A stretch of DNA of 64,000 nt from Clostridia bacterium (GCA_017434855.1 JAFRUA010000012.1:1-64000), one strand, 5' to 3'. Counted from the stretch's first letter, positions 1 through 8,707 are shown. The notes: a model not told the origin generated them from the letters alone. A program made the numbers and translations.

Positions 1-90
1 CGCCGGCCCGACCGCGACCCGCCCCAGGGTCCCAAACGCCGGCCCGACCGCGACCCGCCCCAGGGTCCGCAGCGCCGCCCGGACCGTGAC
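1..90 (+). repeat. 36-bp tandem repeat inside FHA linker
   Basis: Two near-identical 36-bp units (1-36 and 37-72) and a diverged partial third unit encode the basic/acidic Pro-rich linker RRPDRDPPQGP. The array may continue upstream of the window. Such disordered linkers usually separate a phosphorylatable N-terminus from the FHA domain. Confidence 0.85.
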
Positions 91-489
91 CGGCAGCGCC
101 CGCAGGATGGCGGCAGAGATGTCTTTTCCGGCGTGAACCGCGACTTTGTGGGTGTGCAGCATATCCAGACTGCGGCCCGCGGAAACGCCCGGTCCATGCA
201 CGCGCCGCGGCCGACCATCGTCAACCCAAAGACCGGCGCAAAGTATGCCCTGGCCGGCAACACGGTGACGATCGGCCGTTCGCACAGCTGCGATATTCTG
301 CTGGACGAGCCCACCGTGTCGCGCCGCCATGCCACGCTGATGCTGTATGAAGACGGCTGGGCGATCACCGATAACGGTTCGGTCCACGGCACCTTCCTGA
401 ACGGGAACCGTGTCACCGGCCCGCAGGTGCTGTATGACGGCGACGTTTTGACGCTTGCCGACGCCAAATTGAAATTTGTTCGCGCCTGA
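1..489 (+). CDS. FHA domain protein, 5' end outside window
   Basis: The frame is open from the first base of the window, so the N-terminus is missing; a GTG at 133 is only internal. The visible part begins with an Arg/Pro/Asp-rich linker made of 12-residue repeats (RRPDRDPPQGPK, residues 1-30 of the visible part). A C-terminal forkhead-associated domain follows, with the signature elements TIGRSHSCDI, SRRHA and NGSVHGTFLNG. FHA domains bind phosphothreonine. In Gram-positives such proteins (FhaA-like) often precede ftsW/rodA and pbpA and link Ser/Thr kinase signalling to wall synthesis. The ftsW start lies 30 bp downstream, so co-transcription is likely. The FHA call is firm; the regulatory role is inferred. 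Confidence 0.88.
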   Translation, partial: RRPDRDPPQGPKRRPDRDPPQGPQRRPDRDRQRPQDGGRDVFSGVNRDFVGVQHIQTAARGNARSMHAPRPTIVNPKTGAKYALAGNTVTIGRSHSCDILLDEPTVSRRHATLMLYEDGWAITDNGSVHGTFLNGNRVTGPQVLYDGDVLTLADAKLKFVRA

Positions 490-518
490 GCGCGCAGGAG
501 GGAAAGGAGTGACTGCGC

Positions 519-1841
519 TTGAACGCAGACAGAAAAGCACAGCAGTCTCGACTGCGCCGGCGAAAATATCACGCGGTGGACCGCGGCCTGATCCTTTTGA
601 TCCTGACCGTTTTTCAGGCAGTGATCGCCATGCCGGTCTATTATGCCGACAACACGCTGCAAACACGGCTGGCGTTGGAATTCGGCGGGTTCATTCTGTT
701 TGAATGGCTCTATGTCGGCATCATGCACTTCCTTTTGAAAAAGAAAAACTTTGAACTGGAATTCATTGCGTTCTTTTTGAGCGGCATCGGCCTGACGCTG
801 ATCGCGGCCAGTCAGCCCAAAAAGTTTGAAACGCAGCTCATTATGACCATCGGCGGCATCATCGTTTATGATATCCTGCTGTGGTTTTTGCAGGACGTCA
901 AGCGCGTGATGGCGGTCCGCTTCCTTGTCGGTATCGCAGCGCTCGGCGTGCTGGGCGTCGGCTTTTTGCTTGCAAAAAAGATTACCGGGAACATCAACGG
1001 TGCGTATAACTGGATCATCGTCAGCATATCCGGTTATCGATTCAGTTTTCAGCCATCGGAATTTGCAAAGATCGCATTTGTTTTTGTTGGAGCGGCCTCG
1101 CTTGACAAATTGCTGACCAGCAAAAATATTTATTTGTACGTCGGTTTTTCGATGGCATCCATCGGCATTCTTTGTGTGATGCGTGATCTTGGCGCGGCAA
1201 TGGTTTACTTTATGACGTTCCTTGTGCTCGCGTTCCTGCGTTCCGGTGACGTGCGGTCCTTCCTCTTTCTCGGCGTCAGCCTTGCGTTGGGCGGCGGCCT
1301 GGGCTTTGCGGTGATGCGCGTTCTTTCAGGAAATCAGGGCGAAAAAATCACAAGGCGATTGAAAACCTACCTGCACGTTTGGAATGATCCGTTGGGAAAA
1401 GGCTATCAGCAGGTGCAGATGTTGATTAATTCTGCGGCCGGCGGCTTGTTTGGCGTCGGCGTTGGAAAGGGCATTGGCCGGGGAACCACACCCGAGGGGC
1501 TGACAGACACGATGTTCGGTGTGATTTGTGAAGAACTGGGTTGGATCATTGCGTTTGCCGTTCTTGCAACCTACGGCTTTTTGCTGTACTATGCGGTTCG
1601 GGTCAGCCGGTCGGCGCCGTCCACATTTTATTCGATTTCGGCATGCGCTGCGGCGACGATGCTGCTTGCTCAGGCGGCGCTGCATGTGTTCGGCAGTGCG
1701 GACCTGCTGCCCTTCACGGGCGTGACATTGCCCTTTATTTCACAGGGCGGGTCAAGCATGATTTGCTGCTGGGGTTTGCTGGCTTTCCTCAAGGCGGCGG
1801 ACATCCGAACGTACCCGAAGGTGTTCAAGCAGATGGTATAG
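519..1841 (+). CDS. FtsW/RodA/SpoVE family glycan polymerase
   Basis: A 440-residue polytopic membrane protein of the SEDS family, which polymerises lipid II into glycan strands with a partner class B PBP. SEDS hallmarks are QPSEFAK in the middle, the EELG motif near residue 340, and a C-terminal block containing LPFTG, LPFIS and QGGSS. About ten hydrophobic segments are visible. The chosen start is TTG at 519, about 10 nt after AGGAG; the nearby GTG at 509 is out of frame. It sits directly upstream of a PBP gene, as in the rodA-pbpA pairs of actinobacteria and Clostridia. Whether it acts in elongation, division or sporulation cannot be told from sequence alone. Confidence 0.95.
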   Translation: MNADRKAQQSRLRRRKYHAVDRGLILLILTVFQAVIAMPVYYADNTLQTRLALEFGGFILFEWLYVGIMHFLLKKKNFELEFIAFFLSGIGLTLIAASQPKKFETQLIMTIGGIIVYDILLWFLQDVKRVMAVRFLVGIAALGVLGVGFLLAKKITGNINGAYNWIIVSISGYRFSFQPSEFAKIAFVFVGAASLDKLLTSKNIYLYVGFSMASIGILCVMRDLGAAMVYFMTFLVLAFLRSGDVRSFLFLGVSLALGGGLGFAVMRVLSGNQGEKITRRLKTYLHVWNDPLGKGYQQVQMLINSAAGGLFGVGVGKGIGRGTTPEGLTDTMFGVICEELGWIIAFAVLATYGFLLYYAVRVSRSAPSTFYSISACAAATMLLAQAALHVFGSADLLPFTGVTLPFISQGGSSMICCWGLLAFLKAADIRTYPKVFKQMV

Positions 1842-1873
1842 TCCATTCACGACTTTGACGGAGGTGATTCCTT

Positions 1874-3313
1874 TTGAGAAACACAACCAAACGCGCCTAT
1901 GTGCTGTTTGCTTTGATTGCGGTGTTTTTTATCGGCTTTGCGATCCTTGCCGTTCGCTTTGGCATGAATGGCGAAAAGTGGGCGACAGATGTTCATAATG
2001 AGTTGTTGGCTACAACAAGAGTGCCGAGCCTTTATGACAAAAGCACAATCACGGACCGCAACGGCAAGATGCTGTTTGAAAGCGACAAGGACAAGGGCCA
2101 CAACTGGAGCGCCGATCCGACCATACGAAAGGCGACGCTGCATGTGGTCGGCGACGCCGGAAACATCGGGTCAAGCATTTTGAAGCAATCGAAAGAAATC
2201 ATCCTTGAACCGACCTATACCTATGATCTGGTCAACGGACTGCAGGTCACAAAGGTGCAGGAAGGCGATGACGTGGACCGCGACATTCAGTTGACCATCG
2301 ACGCAGATGTGTGCAAGACGGCATATCAGGCGGTGATCAGTTATTCCGCAGGCGCCAACCGCGGCACGATCATGGCATACAACTATAAGACCGGGGAGGT
2401 TTATTGCCTGACGAGCCTGCCGAGTTATGACCCGAAGAATCCGCCAAAGGAACCGGAAAGCGGAACCTATTATAACAAAGCGCTGTCCAGCACGTTTACG
2501 CCCGGTTCAACATTTAAAATTGTCACGTCGATTTGCGCACTGGAAAACGGCAAAGCGGATTATCGGTTTAATTGCAACGGCGTTGTCAAGGTCGGCGGAC
2601 GGGATATCGAATGTTATGACAAAACAAAACATGGAAATCTAACAATTCAAACAGGGTTGAACCAATCCTGCAACGGTATTTTTTCACAGCTTGCGGTCGA
2701 ACTCGGAAAAGAAAAAATAGCAAAGACTGTAAATCAGCTCGGCTTTACTTCGACTGTGTATATCAACGGGGTTCAGACAGGAAAAAACAAATTTGAGATC
2801 GACGAAGCTTCCGTGCATGAGGTTGGCAAGATCGGCATGGGGCAATATCGCACAGAAGTTACGCCCTGCCAGATGCTGATGCTGATGGGCGCGATCGCCA
2901 ACAACGGAAAAGCCGTGATCCCGACCCTGATCATGGACGATCCGACCAACGGGCAGATCAATGAAAATATTCATCTGAACGCGGACACGGCGGCAACCAT
3001 GAAGACGTTTCTGCGGTCGAATTTCACGGATTATTATGAGTCGCATTCTTCAGCGGCAAGAGATTCCGTGATCAAAAGCCTGGAGCTTTGCGGAAAGACC
3101 GGCACGGCGGAGCACATCGATAAAGAGGGCAACGCCAATGATAAGAACCACGCGTGGTTCGTCGGGTTTTCACAGCGAGAGGATTTTCCGGTTGCGATCG
3201 TTGTTTGCCTTGAAGATATGCCGGCTACAGCGGCCAGCGGCATCGGCAACGCGATTCCCGCCGCGTGTGAAGTCCTGAAAGCAATCTGGAACGCACACAT
3301 CGTACAACCATAA
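1874..3313 (+). CDS. pbpA: class B penicillin-binding protein, transpeptidase
   Basis: A 479-residue peptidoglycan D,D-transpeptidase with one N-terminal membrane anchor (about residues 8-28). The three active-site motifs are present: STFK (Ser212-Lys215), SCN (265-267) and KTG (408-410). The length fits the short PBPA type paired with RodA-like proteins rather than a long PBP2. The start is TTG at 1874, 7 nt after GGAGGTGAT. It follows ftsW by 32 bp and is its likely polymerase partner. The next gene, a dehydrogenase, starts 28 bp downstream without an intervening terminator. Confidence 0.94.
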   Translation: MRNTTKRAYVLFALIAVFFIGFAILAVRFGMNGEKWATDVHNELLATTRVPSLYDKSTITDRNGKMLFESDKDKGHNWSADPTIRKATLHVVGDAGNIGSSILKQSKEIILEPTYTYDLVNGLQVTKVQEGDDVDRDIQLTIDADVCKTAYQAVISYSAGANRGTIMAYNYKTGEVYCLTSLPSYDPKNPPKEPESGTYYNKALSSTFTPGSTFKIVTSICALENGKADYRFNCNGVVKVGGRDIECYDKTKHGNLTIQTGLNQSCNGIFSQLAVELGKEKIAKTVNQLGFTSTVYINGVQTGKNKFEIDEASVHEVGKIGMGQYRTEVTPCQMLMLMGAIANNGKAVIPTLIMDDPTNGQINENIHLNADTAATMKTFLRSNFTDYYESHSSAARDSVIKSLELCGKTGTAEHIDKEGNANDKNHAWFVGFSQREDFPVAIVVCLEDMPATAASGIGNAIPAACEVLKAIWNAHIVQP

Positions 3314-3341
3314 CAAGTCAATGATAGAAAGGACGATCTTT

Positions 3342-4193
3342 ATGTTTATTCATGAAAACCTGAAAAATCGTGTGGCCGTCGTTACCGGCGGGGGCGGCGT
3401 GCTGTGCAGCGGCTTTGCCGCTGCGCTGGCAAGGCAGGGCGCAAAGGTTGCCGTGCTGGACCTGAACGAGGGCGCGGCCAAAGCCGTGGCGGACCGCATC
3501 AATCAAGACGGCGGCACAGCCATGGCCGTCGGCTGCGACGTGCTCAGCAAAGAGAGCATGGCCGCCGCGCGCGAAACCATCAACGCCGCGTTCGGCACCT
3601 GCGACATCCTGCTCAACGGCGCCGGCGGCAACAATCCCCGCGGCACCACGACCAAAGAGACGCTGGAAATGATCGACCTGACCGAAAAGGACCCGGCGGT
3701 CAAAACCTTTTTTGACCTGGACCCGGCGGGCATCTCCTTTGTTTTCAATCTCAACTTCCTCGGCACGCTGATCCCGACGCAGGTCTTTGCGCCCGACATG
3801 GCAAAAAAAGAGAACACCTGCATCGTGATGATCACCTCCATGAATGCCTACCGTCCGCTGACCAAGATTCCTGCCTACTCCGCGGCCAAGGCGGCGGTGC
3901 AGAACTTCACGCAGTTCATGGCGGTCCATTTTGCAGACTGCGGTATCCGCGTCAACGCCATCGCGCCGGGCTTTTTCTCCACGAAACAGAACAAGGCCCT
4001 GCTGTGGAACGACGACGGCACACCCACCGCGCGGACCGGAAAGATCCTGGCCGCAACGCCGATGAAGCGTTTCGGGACCCCGGAAGAGCTGGAGGGCGCG
4101 CTGCTGTTCTTGTGCGACGAGGCATATTCCGGCTTCATCACCGGCACCACGATCGCGGTGGACGGCGGGTTCAATGCGTACTCCGGCGTGTGA
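3342..4193 (+). CDS. SDR family oxidoreductase, D-mannonate oxidoreductase-like
   Basis: A 283-residue short-chain dehydrogenase. The Rossmann glycine motif TGGGGVLCSG is at residues 15-24, NGAGG at 92-96, and the Ser166-Tyr179-Lys183 triad lies in SMNAY/YSAAK. Overall it resembles the SDR-type fructuronate/mannonate oxidoreductases (Bacillus YjmF/UxuB-like), suggesting a sugar-acid or polyol substrate. The start at 3342 is preferred over the ATG at 3321 because AGAAAGGA lies 9 nt upstream of it. It follows pbpA closely, an odd partner. No uronate pathway genes are near, so the substrate is unproven. Confidence 0.85.
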   Translation: MFIHENLKNRVAVVTGGGGVLCSGFAAALARQGAKVAVLDLNEGAAKAVADRINQDGGTAMAVGCDVLSKESMAAARETINAAFGTCDILLNGAGGNNPRGTTTKETLEMIDLTEKDPAVKTFFDLDPAGISFVFNLNFLGTLIPTQVFAPDMAKKENTCIVMITSMNAYRPLTKIPAYSAAKAAVQNFTQFMAVHFADCGIRVNAIAPGFFSTKQNKALLWNDDGTPTARTGKILAATPMKRFGTPEELEGALLFLCDEAYSGFITGTTIAVDGGFNAYSGV

Positions 4194-4221
4194 GCTTGCA
4201 CAAAAAAAGAACAGATTCAAT

Positions 4222-4265
4222 TTATTTGTGCTGATTTCAAAAATTATTTGTGCTGATTTCAAAAA
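4222..4265. repeat. perfect 22-bp tandem direct repeat, operator-like
   Basis: Two identical, contiguous 22-bp units (4222-4243 and 4244-4265), each containing TTATTTGTGCTGATTTC followed by five A. They end 5 bp before the -35 box of the condensation/ACP promoter. A period of 22 bp is about two DNA turns, which suits cooperative binding of a regulator on one face. A degenerate partial copy (AGATTCAA) precedes them. Confidence 0.85.
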
Positions 4266-4270
4266 ACGAA

Positions 4271-4299
4271 TTGACTTGCAGCGCAAGATGTGTTAAAAT
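4271..4299 (+). promoter_or_regulatory. sigma-A promoter for condensation/ACP genes
   Basis: TTGACT (4271-4276), 17-bp spacer, TAAAAT (4294-4299), about 78 bp before the next start codon. The tandem repeat lies immediately upstream. Confidence 0.75.
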
Positions 4300-4376
4300 A
4301 TTATGAATTATGCGACAGTGGGAAATCGCGCGGTTTGTCAAAAAAACGCCGGTTTTTCGCGGGGAGATGAGCATCT

Positions 4377-5777
4377 ATGAAAAAAAAGGACCTGCCCGAA
4401 AAGCTCTATGACCTGATCCCGTCCCAGGCGACCATGTATATGATGGTGAAGTACAGCCTGCACAAAAACCTGGTCCAGATCCCGACGTCGTTTTCTGTGG
4501 ACCGCGAGATCGACTTTGATTTGCTGAAGCAGGCGTTCAACATCGAGATTGCACGCAACGACTCGCTGCGGCTGCGCTTTGTCAAGCAGGACAAAAAGAT
4601 CAAGCAGTATTTCCTGCCGGAATACCATGTGGATGATATCCCGGTTCTGCATTTCGCCAACAAGGCGGAGCAGGACGCCTTTTTCAGCAAGGATGTGAAG
4701 CGGCCGGTCCTGTTTTTGAAAGAGACGTTCCGCATCTATTTCTATCGGACCGACGGCGTCGGCAACGGCTTGTATTTCAACACGACCCACCTGACCATGG
4801 ACGCCATGGGCATCGTTATCATGTATTTTGACATGCTTTCGATCTATAAGGCGCTGCGCTCCGGGTCAGAGATGCCCGCGCCGCTGGAGCCGTATGAAAA
4901 ATACATTCAGGAAGAGTTCATGCGCCTTGCCGATCAGCGCAGGATGGCGCGCCATATCGACTTCTATAAGAAGTACTTCCTCAAGGGCGGCGAGCCGATG
5001 TACGCCGGCGTGCACGGCCCCGCGTTCCTGGAAAAAACGAGGAAAAAGAAAAAGAACCCCACGCTGCGTGTGCCGAACGCCTATAACCCGCTGTATGACA
5101 AGTGCGAGCTGCTGGTGCAGGATATCGATGCGCAGGACGCGAAAAAGATTTTCGATTATTGCATGGAAAACAAGCTGGCGCCGGAAAGTCTGCTGCAGTT
5201 TGGGCTGCGGACCTATTGCTCCGCCGCCAACGGCCGCACGCCGGACGTCTTTATGATGTCGATGTGCAGCAAACGCGCCTCAAACAAAGAAAAGCATATG
5301 GGCGGCTGCATTGCACAACCGCTGCAATTGCGGACGATTTTGCCGGAGACGATGACCTTCCGCGAGGCGATGGACGAAATGACCTTTACCCGCACGCAGT
5401 TGTTCCGTCACAGCCAGTTCCCTTATCCGTTTGCGCTGCAGATCTCGCGCGATCTTTACAACTTCAGCGCAACGCAGGGCCCGGCCTGCATGATGTTTTC
5501 CTGGATCCCGATTCCGCTGGGCGAAATGCTGCCGTTCAAGCTGGATTTCCAGGCCTATAATCTGGAGCATTACTTCAGCCCGCTGTATGTCATCAGCCAC
5601 CCGGACCCGCGGACGAACGGCATCCGCATCAACTATATGTACCGCGTGAAGCTGTCGACCGAAGCCGACATTCGCGCTTTGCATGAAAACGCGGTGAAGG
5701 TCATTCTGGCCGGCATCGACAATCCCGACTGTACCCTTGGCGCACTGCTGGATCAGGTCCGGGTTGCACAGCACTGA
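4377..5777 (+). CDS. stand-alone condensation-domain-like acyltransferase
   Basis: A 466-residue protein with the layout of a single NRPS condensation/PapA-type acyltransferase. It opens with IPSQATMYMMV, has NDSLRLRF near residue 61 (the usual H-x-x-LR-x-RF region), and the active-site region NTTHLTMDAMG. There His138 and Asp142 match the second His and the Asp of HHxxxDG; the first His is Thr137 and the following Gly is Ala143. No adenylation or carrier domain is fused. The next gene encodes a carrier protein 36 bp downstream, so an ACP-bound acyl donor or acceptor is likely. The start has GGGGAGATGA just upstream. Substrate and product are unknown. Confidence 0.72.
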   Translation: MKKKDLPEKLYDLIPSQATMYMMVKYSLHKNLVQIPTSFSVDREIDFDLLKQAFNIEIARNDSLRLRFVKQDKKIKQYFLPEYHVDDIPVLHFANKAEQDAFFSKDVKRPVLFLKETFRIYFYRTDGVGNGLYFNTTHLTMDAMGIVIMYFDMLSIYKALRSGSEMPAPLEPYEKYIQEEFMRLADQRRMARHIDFYKKYFLKGGEPMYAGVHGPAFLEKTRKKKKNPTLRVPNAYNPLYDKCELLVQDIDAQDAKKIFDYCMENKLAPESLLQFGLRTYCSAANGRTPDVFMMSMCSKRASNKEKHMGGCIAQPLQLRTILPETMTFREAMDEMTFTRTQLFRHSQFPYPFALQISRDLYNFSATQGPACMMFSWIPIPLGEMLPFKLDFQAYNLEHYFSPLYVISHPDPRTNGIRINYMYRVKLSTEADIRALHENAVKVILAGIDNPDCTLGALLDQVRVAQH

Positions 5778-5813
5778 CAACGGAACTACAAAACAAGTAA
5801 AGGAGTTTTTATC

Positions 5814-6047
5814 ATGCTGGAACGATTGGCAAATATCATCAGCGAATATTCGGATATCCCGGCCGAAGAGATCACCGAAGCGACCAACATCCGCACCGAC
5901 CTTGGCCTGAACTCGCTGGAGCTGGTCAATATGGCTGTGGCGATCGAGGATGAATTCGCGGTCGAAATTCCGGACCGCGAGGCGCTCGGCATCGAGACAG
6001 TCGGCGACACGCTGGCGCTGATTGCGCGTTATGCGTCGGCAGACTGA
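5814..6047 (+). CDS. acyl carrier protein
   Basis: A 77-residue phosphopantetheine carrier protein. The attachment serine is Ser34 in DLGLNSLELV, and helix II carries the acidic run AIEDEF typical of ACPs. AAGGAG precedes the ATG. It is co-transcribed with the condensation-like protein and followed by a terminator at 6065. No fatty-acid synthase genes are nearby, so this is more likely a dedicated carrier for the small cluster than the housekeeping AcpP, although the protein alone cannot settle this. Confidence 0.9.
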   Translation: MLERLANIISEYSDIPAEEITEATNIRTDLGLNSLELVNMAVAIEDEFAVEIPDREALGIETVGDTLALIARYASAD

Positions 6048-6064
6048 GCATCAAATCAACGAAA

Positions 6065-6094
6065 AGCGTCTTCCTGCGCGGAAGGCGCTCTTTT
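6065..6094 (+). terminator. terminator after ACP gene
   Basis: A 10-bp stem (AGCGTCTTCC with GGAAGGCGCT, one G-U pair), 5-nt loop, then CTTTT. It separates the condensation/ACP transcript from the GH3 gene. Confidence 0.75.
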
Positions 6095-6135
6095 GGTTTG
6101 ATGGCCGGCTTCTTTGAAAAAGTTCCGCTGCGGGC

Positions 6136-6164
6136 TTGAAAAAATGAACAGAGTGTGATATAGT
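6136..6164 (+). promoter_or_regulatory. sigma-A promoter for GH3 gene
   Basis: TTGAAA (6136-6141), 17-bp spacer, TATAGT (6159-6164), 46 bp before the GH3 start codon. The GH3 enzyme can therefore be made independently of the ACP. Confidence 0.7.
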
Positions 6165-6209
6165 AGAAAGGACAAGCACGGTGCTTTATTATTTTGATCG
6201 GAGGTTCTT

Positions 6210-7925
6210 ATGGCGATTTCAGATTTTGGCGTTCGGCTCGGCAACATTGTGTTTACGGGGTTTGAACACTTCACAAGCGTTCCGATGGAAACGCAGGAAA
6301 AGACGCTGCAAAAGATTCTGAAGGAAAATGCAGACTGCGAACTCGGCAAAAAGTTTGGCTTTGAAACGATCCACAATCTGCGGGAATATCAGGATAAGGT
6401 CCCGCTGCAGACGTTTGACGACTATGCGCCGCTGGTGGATCGCATGGTGGAAGGAAACGAAAGCAACATCATCACCTCCAGCAAGGTGGTGCGTTACTGC
6501 TCGTCTTCCGGCTCTGTCGGCAAGCCGAAGCTGCAGCCAAAAACGGCGCGTGACGTCTGGAACATGCAGTGCATGGGCTTTGCCGCCACGCCGGCCTGCG
6601 CGTCCCGCTGGTTCAAGGCGCGCGGCTACAAAAAGCTGCCGAAGCAGGTCGGCCCGCTGGTGCTGACCCTGAACGGCACAACGCTGCCCAACGGCATGCC
6701 GTGCAGTGGCGCCGGCGCGGTTCCGTTCTCCTATCTGAAACCGCTGCTGAAATATTTCACCACCACGCCGATCGACATTCTCTATCCCGAGGATGAAGAG
6801 CACACCGACACCTACTATTTCCAGTTGCTGTTTTGCCTGACCAATCGCAATGTGACCTATCTCGGCTCCATGGTCTGCACCCTGCTGACGAACATGTTCG
6901 AGTACATGGAAGAGCACTGGGAGATGATTTGCGACGACATCGAAAAGGGAACGCTTGACCCGTCGGTCCGCTGCCCGGAAAGCCTGCGCAAAAAGTACGG
7001 CCACAGAAAGCCGAACCCCCAGCGCGCCGCCGAGCTGCGTTATGAGTTCCGCCAGGGCTTTGAGACCGAGGTTCCCATCGCGCGGCGCATCTGGCCCAAG
7101 CTGACCTGGGGCTACGGTATGATCGGTTCCACGCTGGCAGTGTACCATGAAAAGCTCAAGCGCTATGTCGGCGACCTGCCGATGCACAACATGGGCTATG
7201 CCGCGTCCGAGGGCTTTATGGCGATGGCGATCGAGCTGAACGCGACGGACTATGTTATTCTGCCGCGCAGCCTGATCTATGAATTTTTGCCGCTGGACGC
7301 GCCGGAAGGCACGCGCCCGCTGCTGATGAACGAGGTCGAGGTCGGCAAAGACTATGAGCTGATCATCACGAATTTCTCCGGTCTGTACCGCTACCGCATC
7401 ATGGACGTGGTGCGCGTGACCGGAATGCACAACGAAACGCCGAAGGTGGAGTTCCTGTATCGTACCAACATGGGTCTGAACCTCGCGAACGAAAAGACGA
7501 CGACCCAGATGCTGGATTGGGTTGCGCAAAAGCTGGAAGAGAAGTTTGGTATCCGTTTCCGCGGGCACAGCTTTTATTCCGACGCGGAGCCGAACATCCC
7601 GCGTTATATCATGCTGGTTGATACCGATTCCGACGTTCCCGTGACGCAAAAGGATGCGTTTGAAGAGGCGATCGACGAGCTGTTTAAGGAAGCGAACGAA
7701 AAGTACGAAAAGTATCGCCGCTGGAATATGATCGACAAGCCGGTCGTTTTGCAGTTGGAAAAGGGCACCTATGACGATTATAAGGCGCTGCTGCTGTCGC
7801 AGGGGCGGGTGCTCAATCAGGTCAAGCCGGTCGTTGTCATCAATACGCCGGAACGCAAGGAGTTTTTCTTTGCGCATGTCAAACAGGCGTCGCTGGATCT
7901 GGAAGCGAAAAAAGACGCGGAATAA
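6210..7925 (+). CDS. GH3 family acyl-adenylating enzyme
   Basis: A 571-residue member of the GH3 (auxin-responsive promoter) branch of adenylate-forming enzymes. In plants these couple acyl acids such as indoleacetate to amino acids. The ATP-binding motif SSSGSVGKPK is at residues 98-107, a YAASEGF motif sits mid-protein, and the typical GLYRYR-(I)MDVVRV block is followed by EKTT. Length is normal for the family. GGAGG lies 8 nt before the ATG. It is next to a condensation-like protein and an ACP, which suggests it activates an acyl or amino acid for transfer. That role is inferred; no bacterial GH3 of this context is known to me. Confidence 0.85.
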   Translation: MAISDFGVRLGNIVFTGFEHFTSVPMETQEKTLQKILKENADCELGKKFGFETIHNLREYQDKVPLQTFDDYAPLVDRMVEGNESNIITSSKVVRYCSSSGSVGKPKLQPKTARDVWNMQCMGFAATPACASRWFKARGYKKLPKQVGPLVLTLNGTTLPNGMPCSGAGAVPFSYLKPLLKYFTTTPIDILYPEDEEHTDTYYFQLLFCLTNRNVTYLGSMVCTLLTNMFEYMEEHWEMICDDIEKGTLDPSVRCPESLRKKYGHRKPNPQRAAELRYEFRQGFETEVPIARRIWPKLTWGYGMIGSTLAVYHEKLKRYVGDLPMHNMGYAASEGFMAMAIELNATDYVILPRSLIYEFLPLDAPEGTRPLLMNEVEVGKDYELIITNFSGLYRYRIMDVVRVTGMHNETPKVEFLYRTNMGLNLANEKTTTQMLDWVAQKLEEKFGIRFRGHSFYSDAEPNIPRYIMLVDTDSDVPVTQKDAFEEAIDELFKEANEKYEKYRRWNMIDKPVVLQLEKGTYDDYKALLLSQGRVLNQVKPVVVINTPERKEFFFAHVKQASLDLEAKKDAE

Positions 7926-7943
7926 ACCAACCGATGGATGCAG

Positions 7944-7973
7944 AACGGGTCGCCTGCGAAGCGGCCCGTTTTT
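7944..7973 (+). terminator. terminator after GH3 gene
   Basis: Stem AACGGGTCGC with GCGGCCCGTT (one G-U pair), 7-nt loop, followed directly by a T run. Confidence 0.8.
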
Positions 7974-7989
7974 CTCGGTGAAAAAACCC

Positions 7990-8018
7990 TTGCTTTTTTT
8001 GCCGGAATGTGATAAAGT
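7990..8018 (+). promoter_or_regulatory. sigma-A promoter for zinc-ribbon gene
   Basis: TTGCTT (7990-7995), 17-bp spacer, TAAAGT (8013-8018), 30 bp before the GTG start. Confidence 0.6.
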
Positions 8019-8048
8019 AATGGCGAGCCAAAGAAAGGGGGCGCGTTT

Positions 8049-8675
8049 GTGTACTGTCAATATTGCGGGCATGAGATCCAGACCTATGAGCGATACTGCA
8101 AGCATTGCGGCGCGCTGATCCAGACCGAGACGCTGCCCTTTATGGATGCGCCGGCGCCGGAACCGGAAGCGGAGCCGCGGCTGGACGACACCATGGCGCT
8201 GGATCTTTCGTCAGAGGCGCCGCCGGCCTGGGAACCGCCGCCGCGTTACGGGCGGCCGTTGAATCCGGCCCAACTGATCATTTCGCTTCTGGCGGTTTTG
8301 AACGTCATCTTTTTGCCGCTGTTCAGTGCCGGCAGCGGGGTGTTTCCCAGCGAGATGCGCAGCACGTTTTTAGAGGTTGTCACCGGGAAGTATGAGATCT
8401 ATGACTGGCCGGTGGCGCTGACGGCGCTGATCTTTTTGCCGTCCATGCTGATGACGGTTTTGTCCATTCTGAAAGCGCAGATCACCACAAAGCTCACGGG
8501 GCTGGTCGGGTTGATCCTGATGGTCGGCGCACTGCTGAAATATGTGGATGAATTCAGCCTGGACGCGCTGTTCAGTCTGGAAAACGGGAACCTGTCGATT
8601 GGGCTGTGGATCGCCTTTTTGCTGTTTATCGTGATGCTGTTCATTCCCATCGATAAAAAACGGGCGCTGGATTGA
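8049..8675 (+). CDS. zinc-ribbon membrane protein of unknown function
   Basis: A 208-residue protein starting at GTG 8049, after AAAGGGGG. Residues 3-22 form a zinc ribbon (CQYCG and CKHCG). A Pro/Glu-rich acidic linker follows to about residue 70. The rest contains four hydrophobic segments, with charged KKRALD at the C-terminus. Proteins of this zinc-ribbon plus membrane type are common in Clostridia and have no assigned role. It has its own promoter and terminator. Two other zinc-ribbon membrane proteins of different architecture occur in this window (20365 and 35307). Confidence 0.7.
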   Translation: MYCQYCGHEIQTYERYCKHCGALIQTETLPFMDAPAPEPEAEPRLDDTMALDLSSEAPPAWEPPPRYGRPLNPAQLIISLLAVLNVIFLPLFSAGSGVFPSEMRSTFLEVVTGKYEIYDWPVALTALIFLPSMLMTVLSILKAQITTKLTGLVGLILMVGALLKYVDEFSLDALFSLENGNLSIGLWIAFLLFIVMLFIPIDKKRALD

Positions 8676-8707
8676 CGCCCGCAAAAGCCGGTAAATAAAT
8701 ATAATTG

